DNA of 64,000 nucleotides from Ursus arctos (GCF_023065955.2 NC_079873.1:11918566-11982565), one strand, 5' to 3'. Positions 12,053 through 23,204 are shown, counted from the first letter of the stretch. Notes: a model not told the origin generated them from the sequence alone. Numbers and translations are program-made.

Positions 12053-12564
12053 ACTCTCAGGAGAGCCCTCTATCACATTTTTGCCCCCCCCCCCATAAAA
12101 CCCATAAGGCTAGGATTTTGAATTTGTAGATTTTAGCAGCTACCCAAGCAAAACAAATGTCTCCTTTGTAAAGGTCAACCACAGGCAAGTTTCTGGGGTT
12201 TCTTTTAAATGATAAAAGGTGTCTCTGTGAACCTGCCATACAGAGTGGGTTGACTGAGTCACAGCTACATTACCATTTTCTCAGATCCTTAACTCATTCT
12301 TCGTGGTGGGGTGAGGCTCAGCGGGTCATTGGTAAAAGTGATTTATCTCAATTCAGATTTCTTCTAGATTCCCTATTGCTCTTGGTTCTGCCCATCTGGG
12401 GTGCTTCTAAGGGGCAGAGAACTGGAGCACCCCAAATTATGCATGTCATTCTGTCCATTCTGCATGGATGTGTCAACAGCTCTGTGTTACAGGAAGTCCA
12501 CTGAGAATTATCAGAGACTACCACCAACACCTGGTGCTTGATTCTTTGTAGAAAAATCGTTGTC

Positions 12565-12770
12565 GGGGCGCCTGGGTGGCTTAGTTGTTAAGCGTCTGCC
12601 TTCGGCTCAGGGCGTGATCCCAGCAATCTGGGATCGAGCCCCACATCGGGCTCCTCCACTGGGAGCCTACTTCTTCCTCTCCCACTCCCCCTGCTTGTGT
12701 TCCCTCTCTCGCTGGCTGTCTCTCTCTCTGTCAAATAAATAAATAAAATCTTAAAAGAAAAAAAAAGAAA
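12565..12770 (+). mobile_element. CAN-SINE with target duplication
   Basis: GGGGCGCCTGGGTGGCTTAG start and TCAAATAAATAAATAAAATC tail. The target duplication AGAAAAATCGTTGTC (left) and AGAAAAATCATTGTC (right) differs only by a CpG-type C to T change. Confidence 0.95.
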
Positions 12771-12789
12771 GAAAAATCATTGTCAGTGA

Positions 12790-13940
12790 TGTGTGGCGTC
12801 TGTGCGGGACAAGTTGTGCACATACACGATAATCTGTAATGGAGTCAGGAGCGCTCCTTGTCAGTTGCAGACCCAACAGGAAGAAATAAACTTCGCACGT
12901 GGATACTACTTTAGCTACTCCTTACTATTCCAGCATGAGGCAGCAAGAGTTCCCTTGTGCCCCAGCAAGAGCCCAGCCAGTGAGAAATAGTTACAAGTCA
13001 GGCAATGAGAAGCCACTAGAGTTGCAGCTACCAGGTTGGTTACTCCAGGAGACTTTTTGTTTCTAAAAGCCTTCCCAGCTTCCTCCTTTCCTCTGTAAAA
13101 GAGCATTCCTCTCCTTTGTTCTCTGCACTTGTCTGTGGTTTTGCTATAGCTTGCTTGTCCCAGATTGGAATTCTCTGCTATTCCCCTGCCCCCCCAAACC
13201 CCCATTTTTTTTGCTGGTGAAATGACTGGCAGTGTTATTTGGAAGGTTAGCATATCTCAAACTAAGAAGAAGTGACTCCTTTTCCTCCCCAGATTCATCG
13301 GTACCTTCCTTCATTTTTCTAAAACCCTAGAGTGTTGCCTCATCTCAATTGGAAGCCTATAATATTGCATTGTATAAATGATCCAGACGTCTTCAAAATT
13401 GCAAGCTGAATTACAGACGCATGCTGCACAAGCCTTTATTTCTGCTAGCCAGGCAATTAAAAACTTGCAGTGCTTTAGAGAACATTTGCTTTCCAAAAAT
13501 TCTCCCTCCTCTTCCCCCATGGCCTCTGTTGAAAAGAAATCCATGATTGAAAATTTCATTAATTTGTATTTGTACGTGAACCTGGTTTGGTGGGTGGGGC
13601 TCAGAAACTGATCAATAAAGAAAAGCAACTCATTTGAGAATACCCTCCTTCCACGTGGTGCTAGTCTGCACGTGTCTTACTGTTCTCACGAGACCGGGCT
13701 GCACCTGGCTTAGGTGAGAGGAGATGGTGGGCTGAGCGGCTCGTGGCGGGCAAAGCAGCCGGCCGTGCCTGTGCCAGGCGCTGTCTGAGCTGCCTCTGTC
13801 CCCTGCTTCTGTACGGCCCTGAGCCCCCAAGTGGCTAATTCCTGAGACTTGGCTTACCTCAACGCACCCCACCCCTGGGATTGCCTGGTGCGTGATCCCA
13901 GATAGCGGACCTACGTCTTGACGATGCCCCGCTGTGCTTT
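12790..13940. other. Intron, no gene seen
   Basis: Intronic sequence leading to the QSPINI exon. GC content rises sharply after about 13,660, close to the exon. No other exon or named repeat was recognised with confidence. Confidence 0.5.
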
Positions 13941-13947
13941 TTCCTAG

Positions 13948-14159
13948 TGCACCCGCTCTGGGAGACCGTGGACCTGGTCCCGGGGGCGGGGGGGGGGGGG
14001 GCGAGCGCCAGTCGCCCATCAACATCCGGTGGAGGGACAGCGTCTGTGATCCTGGCTTAAAACCGCTCACCATCTCTTACGACCCCACCACCTGCCTCCA
14101 TGTCTGGAATAACGGGTACTCTTTCCTCGTGGAATCTGAAGATTCTACAGATAAATCAG
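13948..14159 (+). pseudogene. CA5BP1: CA5B-like exon 3 with frame-breaking G run
   Basis: The acceptor TTTTTCCTAG ends at 13,947. The split codon with the previous exon restores A-L-H-P-L-W-E, the CA5B junction. Codons read [12 protein letters not shown] to about 13,985. Then a run of five G, one C and fourteen G (13,982-14,001) puts the remainder out of frame: [32 protein letters not shown] and [13 protein letters not shown] are in another frame. The donor is CAG/GTGAGA at 14,159/14,160. In CA5B the same place is a short PGG stretch. The run could be a real expansion or a homopolymer assembly error, but other damage in the gene is independent of it. Confidence 0.9.
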
Positions 14160-14289
14160 GTGAGAGCCCGACCAGCGGTCTTGTCTGGAGTTAAAGGGAC
14201 AGCCTCGTGTCAGCCCAGGCCACACCACACCGCCTCCCCGGGCATGGGGACCTCTTTGAGTAGTGGCATGGGACTCGGTGCACTTAGCT

Positions 14290-14850
14290 TTTCTTTTTTT
14301 AATGTGGCAAAATACATGTAACATGAAATTTGTCATCTTAACCATCTTATATACAGTTCAGTAGTGGTAAGTCCAGTCACACTGTTGTGCAACCAGCGCT
14401 CCCATTCATCTCCATTACTCTCCATTTTGCAAAACTGAAACTATACCACTTAAACAATAACTCCCCATTTTTCTCTTCCCTCAGCTCTTGGCCGTGACCA
14501 TTTTACCTTCTGTGAATTTGACTACTGGGTACTTCATGTAAGTGGAATTATGCAGTATTTGTCTTTTTATGACTGGCTGATTTCACCAAGCATAATGTTA
14601 TCAGGGTTCATCCCTATTGTAGCAGATGTCAGATTTTCCTTCCTTTTTAAGACTGAATAATACTCCTTTGTATGGATAGACCACATTTTGTTTATCCGTT
14701 CACCTGTCTGTGGACACTTGAGGTACAGCCACCTTTTGGCTTTTGTGAACAATGCCGCTGTGAACATGGGTGTCCTATCTTCTGAGGTGTTGTTTTCCGT
14801 TGGTATGTACCCCAAAGTGGAATTGCTGCATAATCATTAGAGTTTTTTGA
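14290..14850 (-). mobile_element. Old L1 3' fragment, antisense
   Basis: Contains AATGTGGCAAAATACATGTA, CATCTTAACCATCTTATATA, GACTGAATAATACTCCTTTG and GTGAACAATGCCGCTGTGAA, the classic antisense L1 ORF2-end and 3' UTR phrases. A short antisense frame at 14,567-14,815 carries a degraded ORF2 C-terminal piece including HTKEYYSVLKR. It is inactive. Confidence 0.85.
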
Positions 14851-17736
14851 GTGTATGAACCATGTCCCTTTTCATTTTTGTGCATGTTTCCTTCTGGTAT
14901 GAGTGGTATTTTCTATTAATACGTATGTATCTGTGTATAGATTCTGTATTTCAAATTTTATTTAATATTATATGTTTGAATTTATTTGAAATTATATATA
15001 TGTTTATTGTTCATTTGAATTACTTTTATTTGAAATTTGTTTTCTGTGTGTTGAATGTCTGCTAACCTTCCTCTGTTTGATGACGTTACAAATAGCTTCT
15101 ATATTAAGTAGTAATACTATTTAGCCAGATTTTAAATGATAAGATTGCAATGTGAAGCAAAAGGATAGTCAGGCAAGAAAAAGACATTTTATATATTTAG
15201 TTACCTAATAACATGTGTGTATTTTGTCAACCAATGATTAATTTATTCATACCTTATTTACTGAGTGCCAGCCATGTGCCAGGCATTGCACCAAGTGCCA
15301 GGAATACTAACTAGATTCTTGACCTCCCAGCATTCAAAGTCTAGTGAGAGATGCATGCATGAAATTAGAATTATAAAGCAAGTGTGATTTGAGAAAGGGT
15401 TTCTAAAAGTGCTGCGGGACCACAGAGAAGGAGATGATATAGACTGCTCAGAGGAGTCTGATGATTTCACCAAAGAGGGGTGTCGATGCAAAATGGACAA
15501 ACCTTTTAGAATTTCTGGGGGGAAAAAAAAGCAAGACAGTTTTGTTGGAGCCCGAATGAGGACAGCTGCCCAGGATACACAATCTTCACAAAGAAGAGAG
15601 TGCTTCTGGTAAACGATCATTTGAGGTAGGGTTATGTACAGTTTATATACATAAGAGGTTACAACGTTTTTTAAAAGTTACAAATTATTAGACAAAGAAC
15701 TTTTCAGGAAGTTGCAGCCCTCATCTTAAGTTTCCAGTATATGCAGGGCTATATGACTTTAACCTTATGGGAAGCAGGGAAGTTTCTTACTTTCTTTTAT
15801 CTCTTGTGTTCAGAATGTACCTTTTTGGTTATTTTCTTTAACAAAGCAGATATACAATGTGTGCTCAGGGCAGAAATAGAGCGCGTGCTCTGAGGTGTTG
15901 CCGAGTCATTTTGACCTTGGTAAAAGTGAAAGCAGAGCTTCCCTGGGAGCCCAGGAGCAGGACCCCTGAATATTAAAAGTTGAAAATTTCCTTTATCAAG
16001 GGACATTTATCTTGGGTATTGAAGGATGAATCAGAGTTTGTCAAGAGGATTAGAAGGGCATTGGAGACTAAGGGAAAATCATGTGCAAAATCACATGTTC
16101 AGAAAATGACCAAAAACAGTGGCCAGAATGCAGAATGTGCATTTTAGGGAGAGACGGGAAGAATGATGATCACTGATGCTTAGGAGGGGAGATAGAAGAC
16201 AGGTTCGTCAGTACTGGTTATTTTTACATGACAGTGTGGCACAGCATGATTTCATTTAATTTTATTAGTCAATTGCTTTATTTTTTGAGATTTCACCCAG
16301 TCAGTAGTAGAGGTCCACAGGGTCAGATTAATCCAAGTGTGAGATGGTGGGAGCTTAAATGAAGGCTGTAGCAATTGAAGTAGGGAGAAAGCACGTTTTT
16401 AAAAAGCATCTCTAAAATAAAAGTGTCACGAGCACACTGTGAAGGCACACACACAAGTGTACCTTTCCACAGTGTCAGTCCTACTCAGTCGTAAAGCAAG
16501 GTTAACACAATTACAGAGCGGGTTCAGGATTCCAAACTGAGTGACATTTCACGTGGTTCACTTGGCTTCTTACACGGCACACGGAAGAGGACAGAAGACA
16601 AGCCGCACAACAAAGGAGATAACACAAGGGGCAGGAATGAAGGAACAAACTCGGAGTCTGGCTGTGGGCGCGCAGTTGAGCTAAGGCGTTGGTCCGGCCT
16701 GGGTCAGCTCTGGGCACTCACTGCTTTTGTTCAAGCAGCGGGGGGTGTCAGTTCTGTTCAGAGATCCATCGGGCACAGCTTTGGGCAACGGGTGCCTTGT
16801 TTAAGTGGTTAGACATAGAGGGGTCATGTCTGAGGTGTCTGACTGTTGGCTGCAGAAGTCCCTTCTTTTTAAAGGGACTGAATCAGTCCTGGGCCCCTGC
16901 AGACTTCTCTGCTTCTGCTTGTTAGGAGTTCTGGGGTGTCGTCAGTTAGTGCTGGTCTCAGCGATATCTCGATATCTCGTAGCTACAGTACGCTTAAGTG
17001 CCTGTACCACTGCTTGACATGGGCCCCTGCTTGACATGAGTGGCTCCATCTTACTCTCTACAAAAAGCAACAGGACTTGGAGATGGACTCCTCTTCAAGT
17101 GAGGAGAAAGCGAAATTAACCACATCTGTGAGTCGTCTCACTTGGGAGGATGTGGGGATGGTGATGCCAGAAAGGTCATGAATGATGGATGAGGAATCAT
17201 TTGTAGGGAAGTATAGGGAGCACATAAGGAAATAAATACAAAAATTTTTACAACTTTTCCCCTAATGTAGTTTTAATATGATGTTAAAAATAGAAACACA
17301 TTTTGAGTGGTTATCCACCAAAGAAGAATTGTGTCTTTGACTCCTGTTTAATTTCCATAGGGAGAATCTGCTTCTCTCAAGATAAGCATCTTTACTACTT
17401 TTGATGCCAGTGGATTTTGGATTTTAGTATTTCCTGCAAATCAAGATGGGAATGAACAAATGTTGATCCCTCACTGAAATGTTACCCACTTTTCTATATA
17501 AATACTTTTTCTCATTAAATAAATCCCTTTATATCAGAGAAATATTAATTGCAGCTTCTGCATAAATTTCTTCCTCTTCTTTAGTTCTGTCTCATTTTCC
17601 GTCAGATTGTCATATGCTTTACCCAGTGGCTTTATTTTGCATGAGGAAACATGTTTATTATAGGTTGAATAAGGTACTCAGTTTCTTTTGGAGCAATCCT
17701 GTAGAGTCAGGCCTTAATCCTTTTATAGTGTTTCAG
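14851..17736. other. Intron where a carbonic anhydrase exon is expected but not seen
   Basis: In the CA gene family an exon encoding the GPLEHNYRLKQFHFHWG region lies between the exons found at 13,948 and 17,737. Reading this stretch on the + strand I could not find it. Old L2/MIR-type antisense sequence is present near 15,240-15,480 (GAGTGCCAGCCATGTGCCAG, GGAGATGATATAGACTGCTC). The rest is AT-rich intron. Confidence 0.5.
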
Positions 17737-18026
17737 CTGCCCTTGGTGCATCATAATGCAATCAAATTTCAAAGCTTTGAGGATGCAGCCACTGGAGGAA
17801 AATGGTTTAGCTATGATAGGAACTTTTTTTAAAGATTTTATTTATTTGAGAGAGAGAGCCTGAGCAGGGGGAGGAGCAGAGGGAGAGGAACAAGCAGACT
17901 CCGCGCAGAGCACAGAGCCAGACAGGGCTCGATCTCACAACCCTGAGATCATGACCTGAGCCAAAATCAAGATCGCTTAACCGACTGAGGCACCCAGGCG
18001 CCCCTATAATAGTAATATTTTTAAAG
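17737..18026 (+). pseudogene. CA5BP1: CA5B-like exon 5, split by a SINE
   Basis: The acceptor GTGTTTCAG ends at 17,736. Codons read LPLVHHNAIKFQSFEDAA, matching the CA5B exon that begins LHLVHWN. The second residue is Pro where the family has His119, a zinc ligand, and Trp of HWN is His. An extra A near 17,790 shifts the frame before LEENGLA. A minus-strand CAN-SINE then interrupts the exon at about 17,826-18,004. The exon end ATATTTTTAAAG and donor GTAAAA continue after it at 18,015-18,030. Without the SINE and the extra base the exon would be 96 nt, the size I expect for the family. Confidence 0.88.
17826..18004 (-). mobile_element. CAN-SINE inserted inside a carbonic anhydrase exon
   Basis: Poly-T, AAAGATTTTATTTATTTGAG, a GAGCAGGGGGAGGAGCAGAG body, and GCACCCAGGCGCCCC at its right end. 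The flanking duplication is TATGATAGGAAC on the left and TATAATAGTAAT on the right, 9 of 12 matching, and both halves are exon sequence. The decay of the duplication suggests an old insertion. Confidence 0.93.
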
Positions 18027-18715
18027 GTAAAAAAATCTTACCAACTTTAAATGTATTCTAGAATGGAAATATCAAACATTGCAATATTGTTATTTAAGAA
18101 TATTGGGATCAATGCATTGGTAAGATAAGCTACGCTTGAAATACAAGATTGTCACAAATACATTTCAAATGGTATAAAAGGGTACTGTCCAATATGGTAT
18201 CCATAAGGCATGTGTGGCTTTTAAGCACTTGAAATATGGCTAGTATAATTGAGTAAATGGGTTTTTAATTTTATTTTAATTAATTTGAATTTGAATTTAA
18301 GAACTAATACTCAATTCAGTTGTTGGAAAACTTCTGAGAATGTTTATAACAGCTTGAGCATGTCTATCTACATTTTCAAGTAAAATATGAATCAGGTATT
18401 TCTGATGCAAATTTAACATTGGATTTGATATGTGCTGTGTGAGTAAAATACACAGCAGATTTTTAAGACTCACTGTGGGGAAAAAATGGGAGCTATGTCA
18501 ATAATTTTTCATATTGATTACATGTTGGAATGACAATCTTTCCAATGTATTTGGCAAAATAAAATAGGTTATCAAAAGTAATTTCACCTTTTTAAAAACT
18601 TTTTAAATGTGGCTCCTAGAAACTTGAAAATTACCTTTGTGGTTTGCATTACATTTCTGTTTGTTGGCACTGTTACAAAAGGGTAAGGGCAAATAATGGT
18701 GAAAATGTGAGATCA
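18027..18715. other. Intron with MITE-like remnant
   Basis: AT-rich intron. Around 18,185-18,300 there is a diverged DNA-transposon-like stretch (GGTACTGTCCAATATGGTAT, then GCACTTGAAATATGGCTAGT). No exon was seen. Confidence 0.45.
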
Positions 18716-18914
18716 GGGGCCCCTGGGTGGCTAAGTCGTTAAGCATCTGCCTTCGGCTCAGGGTGTGATCCCGGCGTTATGGGATTGAGTCCTGCATCAG
18801 GCTCCTCCGCTGGGAGCCTGCTTCTTCCTCTCCCACTCCCCCTGCTTGTGTTCCCTCTCCCGCTGGCTGTCTCTCTCTCTGTCAAATAAATAAAATCTTA
18901 AAAAAAAAAAAAAG
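18716..18914 (+). mobile_element. CAN-SINE with perfect target duplication
   Basis: GGGGCCCCTGGGTGGCTAAG start and GTCAAATAAATAAAATCTTA tail. The 15-bp duplication GAAAATGTGAGATCA flanks it on both sides without mismatch, so this is a relatively young insertion. Confidence 0.96.
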
Positions 18915-19502
18915 GAAGAAAATGTGAGATCAGTAAATGTATTCTAAATGGCATAAAAAGATAAAGGCAAACAGCTATGGGAAGTGAGTTGGAAAGGAAC
19001 TAATATTTATGAACGCTACGTGACTATATATTTGCTAAGTGCTTCATTTATCTTCCCCGAAGGTCTTTGACAACGATACTATCCTCTCCATCTTTCAGAT
19101 GATGTGAAGCTCAGTGAAGTTCACTGCTTTCCTGCCAGGTCGCACAGCTGACAGCTGGAGAACTGGATCGAAAATCTGCAGAGCACACTCTGTGCAGGGC
19201 TTCTGAGCTCCTAGAGGCTGGGCAGGTACAGGCCTCCTGTAAGCTCTGGAGGCAAGAGTGTTTTCAGGGCACCCCAGATTTGTCGTCAGGTATGCTGAGA
19301 CACACAGACAAGGAAAGGACTTCATGATAGAAGAATTTTATCGTAGAGTCCCTAAAACCGGAAGGCAGGACCACATGGGGAAGCACAAGGGATGGCCAGG
19401 AGGCAGAGGAAAGGAGGAGAAATCGTGGAGGAGAGCCTCTTGTGGTTTCTGGAGGAAAGAATGCATGAGGTACTATAAGCGGACTGAGCATTGGCAACTT
19501 TG

Positions 19503-19708
19503 TTTTTTTTTTTTTTTTTTTTTTTAAAGATTTTATTTATTTATTTGACAGAGAGACAGCCAGCGAGAGAGGGAACACAGCAGGGGGAGTGAGAGAGGAA
19601 GAAGCAGGCTCCCAGCAGAGGAGCCTGATGTGGGACTCGATCCGGAACACCGGGATCACGCCCTGAGCCGAAGGCAGACGCTTAACGACTGCGCTACCCA
19701 GGCGCCCC
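19503..19708 (-). mobile_element. CAN-SINE, antisense
   Basis: A long T run (about 24) then AAAGATTTTATTTATTTATT, body GCAGGGGGAGTGAGAGAGGA, and GCTACCCAGGCGCCCC at the right end. The target duplication TGGCAACTTTG is on both sides. Confidence 0.95.
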
Positions 19709-19709
19709 A

Positions 19710-20369
19710 TGGCAACTTTGAATAATCTCAGTAGGCTCTGTGGTACAGAAGCTGTTCCTAGTTGTCTGCTACCTGGTCCTGGGGCGGGTAGGGCACAGGG
19801 ACAGTGACCCAGCAGGTCAGAGCCCGATAAAGGAGGTGCTTGGGCTGTGGATTGGTTGGTTTCCTTATGAGGGGCACTCTCCTAGTTGTTTGTTCTCTCT
19901 TGGAGTTAGCTCACCCTGGGAGGGGCAGCCCCCCTAGTGTCAGGAAGCCCCAGATGTCAAAGCATCAAACACAGAGCTAGGATATGTGGTTATTACACTG
20001 AGGCTCCAGGAATGAGCCCTTGAGGATGTGGGCATGCGCTGAGAGCGGGGCCTTACCGAGCTCTGGCTGGCTGGGAGAGCTTCAGCCACCAGTGCCCCTG
20101 GAGGCCAAGCAGCAGGGAGGCTGGGTGCGAGGCTGATGGAGTAGGGGCACCTTTCCTTACACACTGTGGGCTTGAGCCTGTCTGCAAACCGCCTACCCGT
20201 TTGTTTTGTATCTGCTTTCATTCAGTGAAATTGTCAGTTTAAGTGTAGTTTCAGTACTGTAGATTGTTTTTAGGTAAACACCAATTGTCTGATATGAATT
20301 CATGTTCTATAACAACACTAGAGTAAGATCTCATTTTTAAAAAATATTTTCTCATTTATTGTTCTTTAG
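19710..20369. other. Intron, no gene seen
   Basis: Moderately GC-rich at first, then AT-rich toward the next acceptor. No named repeat or exon was recognised. Confidence 0.45.
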
Positions 20370-20428
20370 CTGCACATCACGAGGAGCTACAGAAATTGGT
20401 GGATACTTTGCCATCGATCAAGCATAAG
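20370..20428 (+). pseudogene. CA5BP1: CA5B-like exon 6, 4 nt short
   Basis: The acceptor ATTGTTCTTTAG ends at 20,369. The exon carries HHEELQKLVDTLPSIKHK, then donor AAG/GTAATA. The family exon is 63 nt (21 codons, phase 0 at both ends); this one is 59 nt, the difference falling at its first codons where LGK is expected. The 4-nt loss breaks the frame. Confidence 0.88.
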
Positions 20429-20879
20429 GTAATACTGTTTTCCCTAAGTCACTTGAAAAGCATGTTATGTTTAATCTCAGAATGGAGACGCTAACAAGGC
20501 ACTTTGCAAGTGGCCCTGGAAGAGCACTTGCCACTTAAGATGCTTGTGTTGAGAGCCCGGCCCTGGGACACCTCGCAGGGGGCAGAAGTGATTCTGCGGG
20601 TGCGTGCTGACCGCTTTGGGTTTGCTGCCCTGCCCTAGCACTCGGGAACTCAGGAACCCAGTCCTGTCCCTTCCTCTGCCCTTTCTGAGTCCTTGTGGAA
20701 ACACCCAGAGCAGCCCTGTTGACTCGACCTCCCGTCCCACAGGCAGGGAGCAGAGAAGAGTTTGACAGAAGCGTGGCTTGGCCAGCTGTAAAGAACAATT
20801 ACCCATATCCTTCAGAGTGGATACCTTTGTCCAGGCCCCAGGATTAACTGTTCATGATTCAGAGTCCCAAAGGGGCTGT

Positions 20880-21012
20880 TCCCTGGAGGTCCGCATCTTC
20901 TCTCTCTCTCCCCCTCTCCTCCCTACCTCGGTCTCTCTCCCCACCGCCTCTTTCCCTCTCCCTTCCTGTCCATCTCCCTCTTTTCCCTTCCCTCTGTCTG
21001 TCTCCCCTTTTA
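20880..21012. repeat. Polypyrimidine tract
   Basis: About 130 bases almost entirely C and T on the + strand (TCTCTCTCTCTCCCCCTCTC style) within an intron. No regulatory role can be shown. Open frames on both strands here are low-complexity. Confidence 0.7.
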
Positions 21013-21475
21013 GTTCAGGAGCCTGGTTCCCCCAAATTTGCACTGTGTTTTAGAAAGAATTCTATTGGTTTCTCTTGAAAAAGAAGTCTCCTTGTTCGTG
21101 CACCAGCTACCGCCTGATGCCTCCCAAAGACTTCAGAGGAGACCACCTGCAGTAAACTCACTAGAATGGAGGGAGGAATGGGTTTTGCCATGTTTCCGTG
21201 GAGGACTATCAGAACTATACTGTTGCAATTATATCTCAATTTTTAAAAAGAAAAATCAGTTATGTCTCGATTTTAAAAAAGGGAATCTTGCACAGTTGAT
21301 TATATATATGAACAAAGCATGGGGGGGGCTCTGTCCTAAGGCTCCTGGAGTTACCTGTAACTCATCTAGACCAATGCTAGTCCCCAGCCTCCCCAAGAAC
21401 CAATGCCTTGTCATCTAATTCCTGAGTGGTTTTTACCACTGAATGATAGTTTGGGTGACCCCTTCTCTTGGCCAG

Positions 21476-21630
21476 GACATCCTTATGGAATTCGGGTCAT
21501 TTGATTCTGCCACCTGATGCCTGCCTGCCCAGATTACTGGACCTACTCAGGGTCCCTGACTACCCCACCACATTCCAAGTCCATCGCCTGGATCATTAAG
21601 AAGCAGCCCATAGAGGTTGATCATGATCAG
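21476..21630 (+). pseudogene. CA5BP1: CA5B-like exon 7 with 1-nt deletion
   Basis: The acceptor CTCTTGGCCAG ends at 21,475. The first part reads DILMEFGSFDSAT and meets a stop. Shifting one base gives MPACPDYWTYSGSLTTPPHS, then SIAWIIKKQPIEVDHDQ to the donor CAG/GTATGT. It is 155 nt where the family has 156. The SLTTPP motif, which includes the conserved Thr199 of the active site, is still readable. The PLSES to PHSKS change is also unlike CA5B. The final coding exon (FRTLLF region) was not found downstream. Confidence 0.9.
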
Positions 21631-21967
21631 GTATGTTCTTTCCACATTTCTGTCTGAGGTAATGCTAGCCTGCCCCTTTAAAACATGGCTGGGCTCCAAC
21701 TTTGGCATCAGTTTTTAATATATCTTAATGCTTATACATTTTTATTAAGATGTGCTAACATCTTGTCTCAGTTTGGACATGAATTTGGAGATACGTCAAA
21801 TTAACCAGAGACAGGAGTTAAAACATAGAAGAACACAAGCTTTTTGCTTGCATTTTTGACAGTAACATGTATTTTACCGTATATGCATTGTGTAGAATCG
21901 CTATAAAAATTAAGGTCTTTAAATGGGAAAAAATGAAGGCTGGAAATGGATGTTCAAACAGGTTTGA

Positions 21968-22340
21968 TATTTATTTATGTATTATTGAAGTACAGTTGAC
22001 ACACAATATTACATTAGTTTCAGGTGTACAACATGGTGATGTGACAACTGCATATGTTATGCTGTTAGTTTCACGTGTACAACATGGTGATTTGACAACT
22101 CCATATGTTGTGCTGTGCTCACCACAAGCGTAGCTCCCATCTGTAACCGTACAAGTCTATTACAATCCCATTGACTGTTTTTCCCTGTGCTTTTTACCTT
22201 TCATCCCCATGACTTGTTAATTTCAGTACTGGAAGCCTGTACCTCCCACTCCCCTTCACCCATTTTTCTCATCCCCGCCCTCCCTGATATTCTCCTCCCC
22301 TCTAGCAACTATCATACAGAGTTAGTTCTCTGTATTTATG
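21968..22340 (-). mobile_element. L1 3' fragment with internal 51-bp duplication
   Basis: TATTGAAGTACAGTTGACAC, TTACATTAGTTTCAGGTGTA and CTAGCAACTATCATACAGAG are standard antisense L1 3' phrases. Inside, 22,016-22,066 is repeated directly as 22,067-22,117 with a few mismatches. Confidence 0.8.
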
Positions 22341-22601
22341 CAAAAGCCCTTAATTTTCTTAAGAAAAACTTACAATGGAATTTCAAGGTAAAGACAGAGC
22401 CCAACAATGTCTACACAGAAATTTTATTCTAAGTCAGAAGTGTTGACTTGTTATTTGTTTTTCATTTAGAAACGAAAGTTTAAGTGGTGGTTATTATGTC
22501 AACACACAAAATGTTGTTTAATTCATAAATGAACTAAACTGTAATAATAATTGCTTTTACTTGTTTGTTTTGGAATTTTATTGATTAAAAAATTTTTACA
22601 A

Positions 22602-22806
22602 GGGGACGCCAGGATGGCACAGCGGTTAAGCGTCTGCCTTCGGCTTAGGGTGTGATCCTGGCGTTGTGGGATCGAGCCCCACGTCAGGCTCCTCCGCTAT
22701 GAGCCTGCTTCTTCCTCTCCCACTCCCCCTGCTTGTGTTCCCTCTCTCGCTGGCTGTCTCTATCTCTGTCAAATAAATAAATAAAATCTTCAAAAAAAAA
22801 AAAAAA
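22602..22806 (+). mobile_element. CAN-SINE
   Basis: GGGGACGCCAGGATGGCACA start (diverged head), CGGCTTAGGGTGTGATCCTG body, TCAAATAAATAAATAAAATC and an A-rich tail. The surrounding sequence is A/T-rich, which blurs the target duplication. Confidence 0.92.
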
Positions 22807-23204
22807 GATTTAAAAAAAAATTTTTTTTTACAAGAACAAAAGCTTCTAAGTTTTTTTGTGAAGCCAAGATAACAGTGCAACCAAAAGGCACCAAAGATTG
22901 GACACCCCCCCCAAAAGTAAACACTAAGCTCCAAAAGTAGTATCTCTCAAGAATATTTAGAAAAAAGGAAAGCTAAATAAAATACTAGGATCCACCAGTA
23001 CCTCACATAGGATTTTTTCTAGTAGGATTTGTCCATGTAGAATTTTTTCTAGTAATGTAAGGATCATTCAGTATTAGGAATGATACAGTTAAAATTAATA
23101 CACTTCATCCCGTCAGCAAAGCTAAAGGGAAAACTCATATTTTCATTTTCATAAATTCCTAAAATATATATATGACAAAATTCATAATGTATTTTTTGTA
23201 AAAA

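Larger units (their letters stand above)
1..21630 (+). pseudogene. CA5BP1: CA5B-like carbonic anhydrase pseudogene (CA5BP1-equivalent), 5' end outside window
   Basis: Five exon-like blocks in order on the + strand match mitochondrial carbonic anhydrase VB, an enzyme that hydrates CO2 in the matrix: leader exon, the [11 protein letters not shown] exon, the FEDAA exon, the ELQKLVDTLPSIKHK exon and the SLTTPP exon. Splice consensus survives at nearly every junction, so this is an unprocessed duplicate and not a retrocopy. It cannot encode an enzyme. There is a frameshift in a G run near 13,982-14,001, an extra base near 17,790, a SINE inside the third block, a 4-nt loss at 20,370 and a 1-nt loss near 21,520. 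The HFHWG exon and the last coding exon were not found. The upstream position relative to a second CA5B-type promoter at 57.5 kb matches human CA5BP1 then CA5B. The identification is strong; exact orthology with the human pseudogene is inferred. The 3' limit given is the last exon seen. Confidence 0.87.

Noticed and set aside
12560..12742. tRNA-like box sequences at the heads of SINEs
   Set aside because: They are tRNA-derived SINE heads with A/B-box remnants, not functional tRNA genes.
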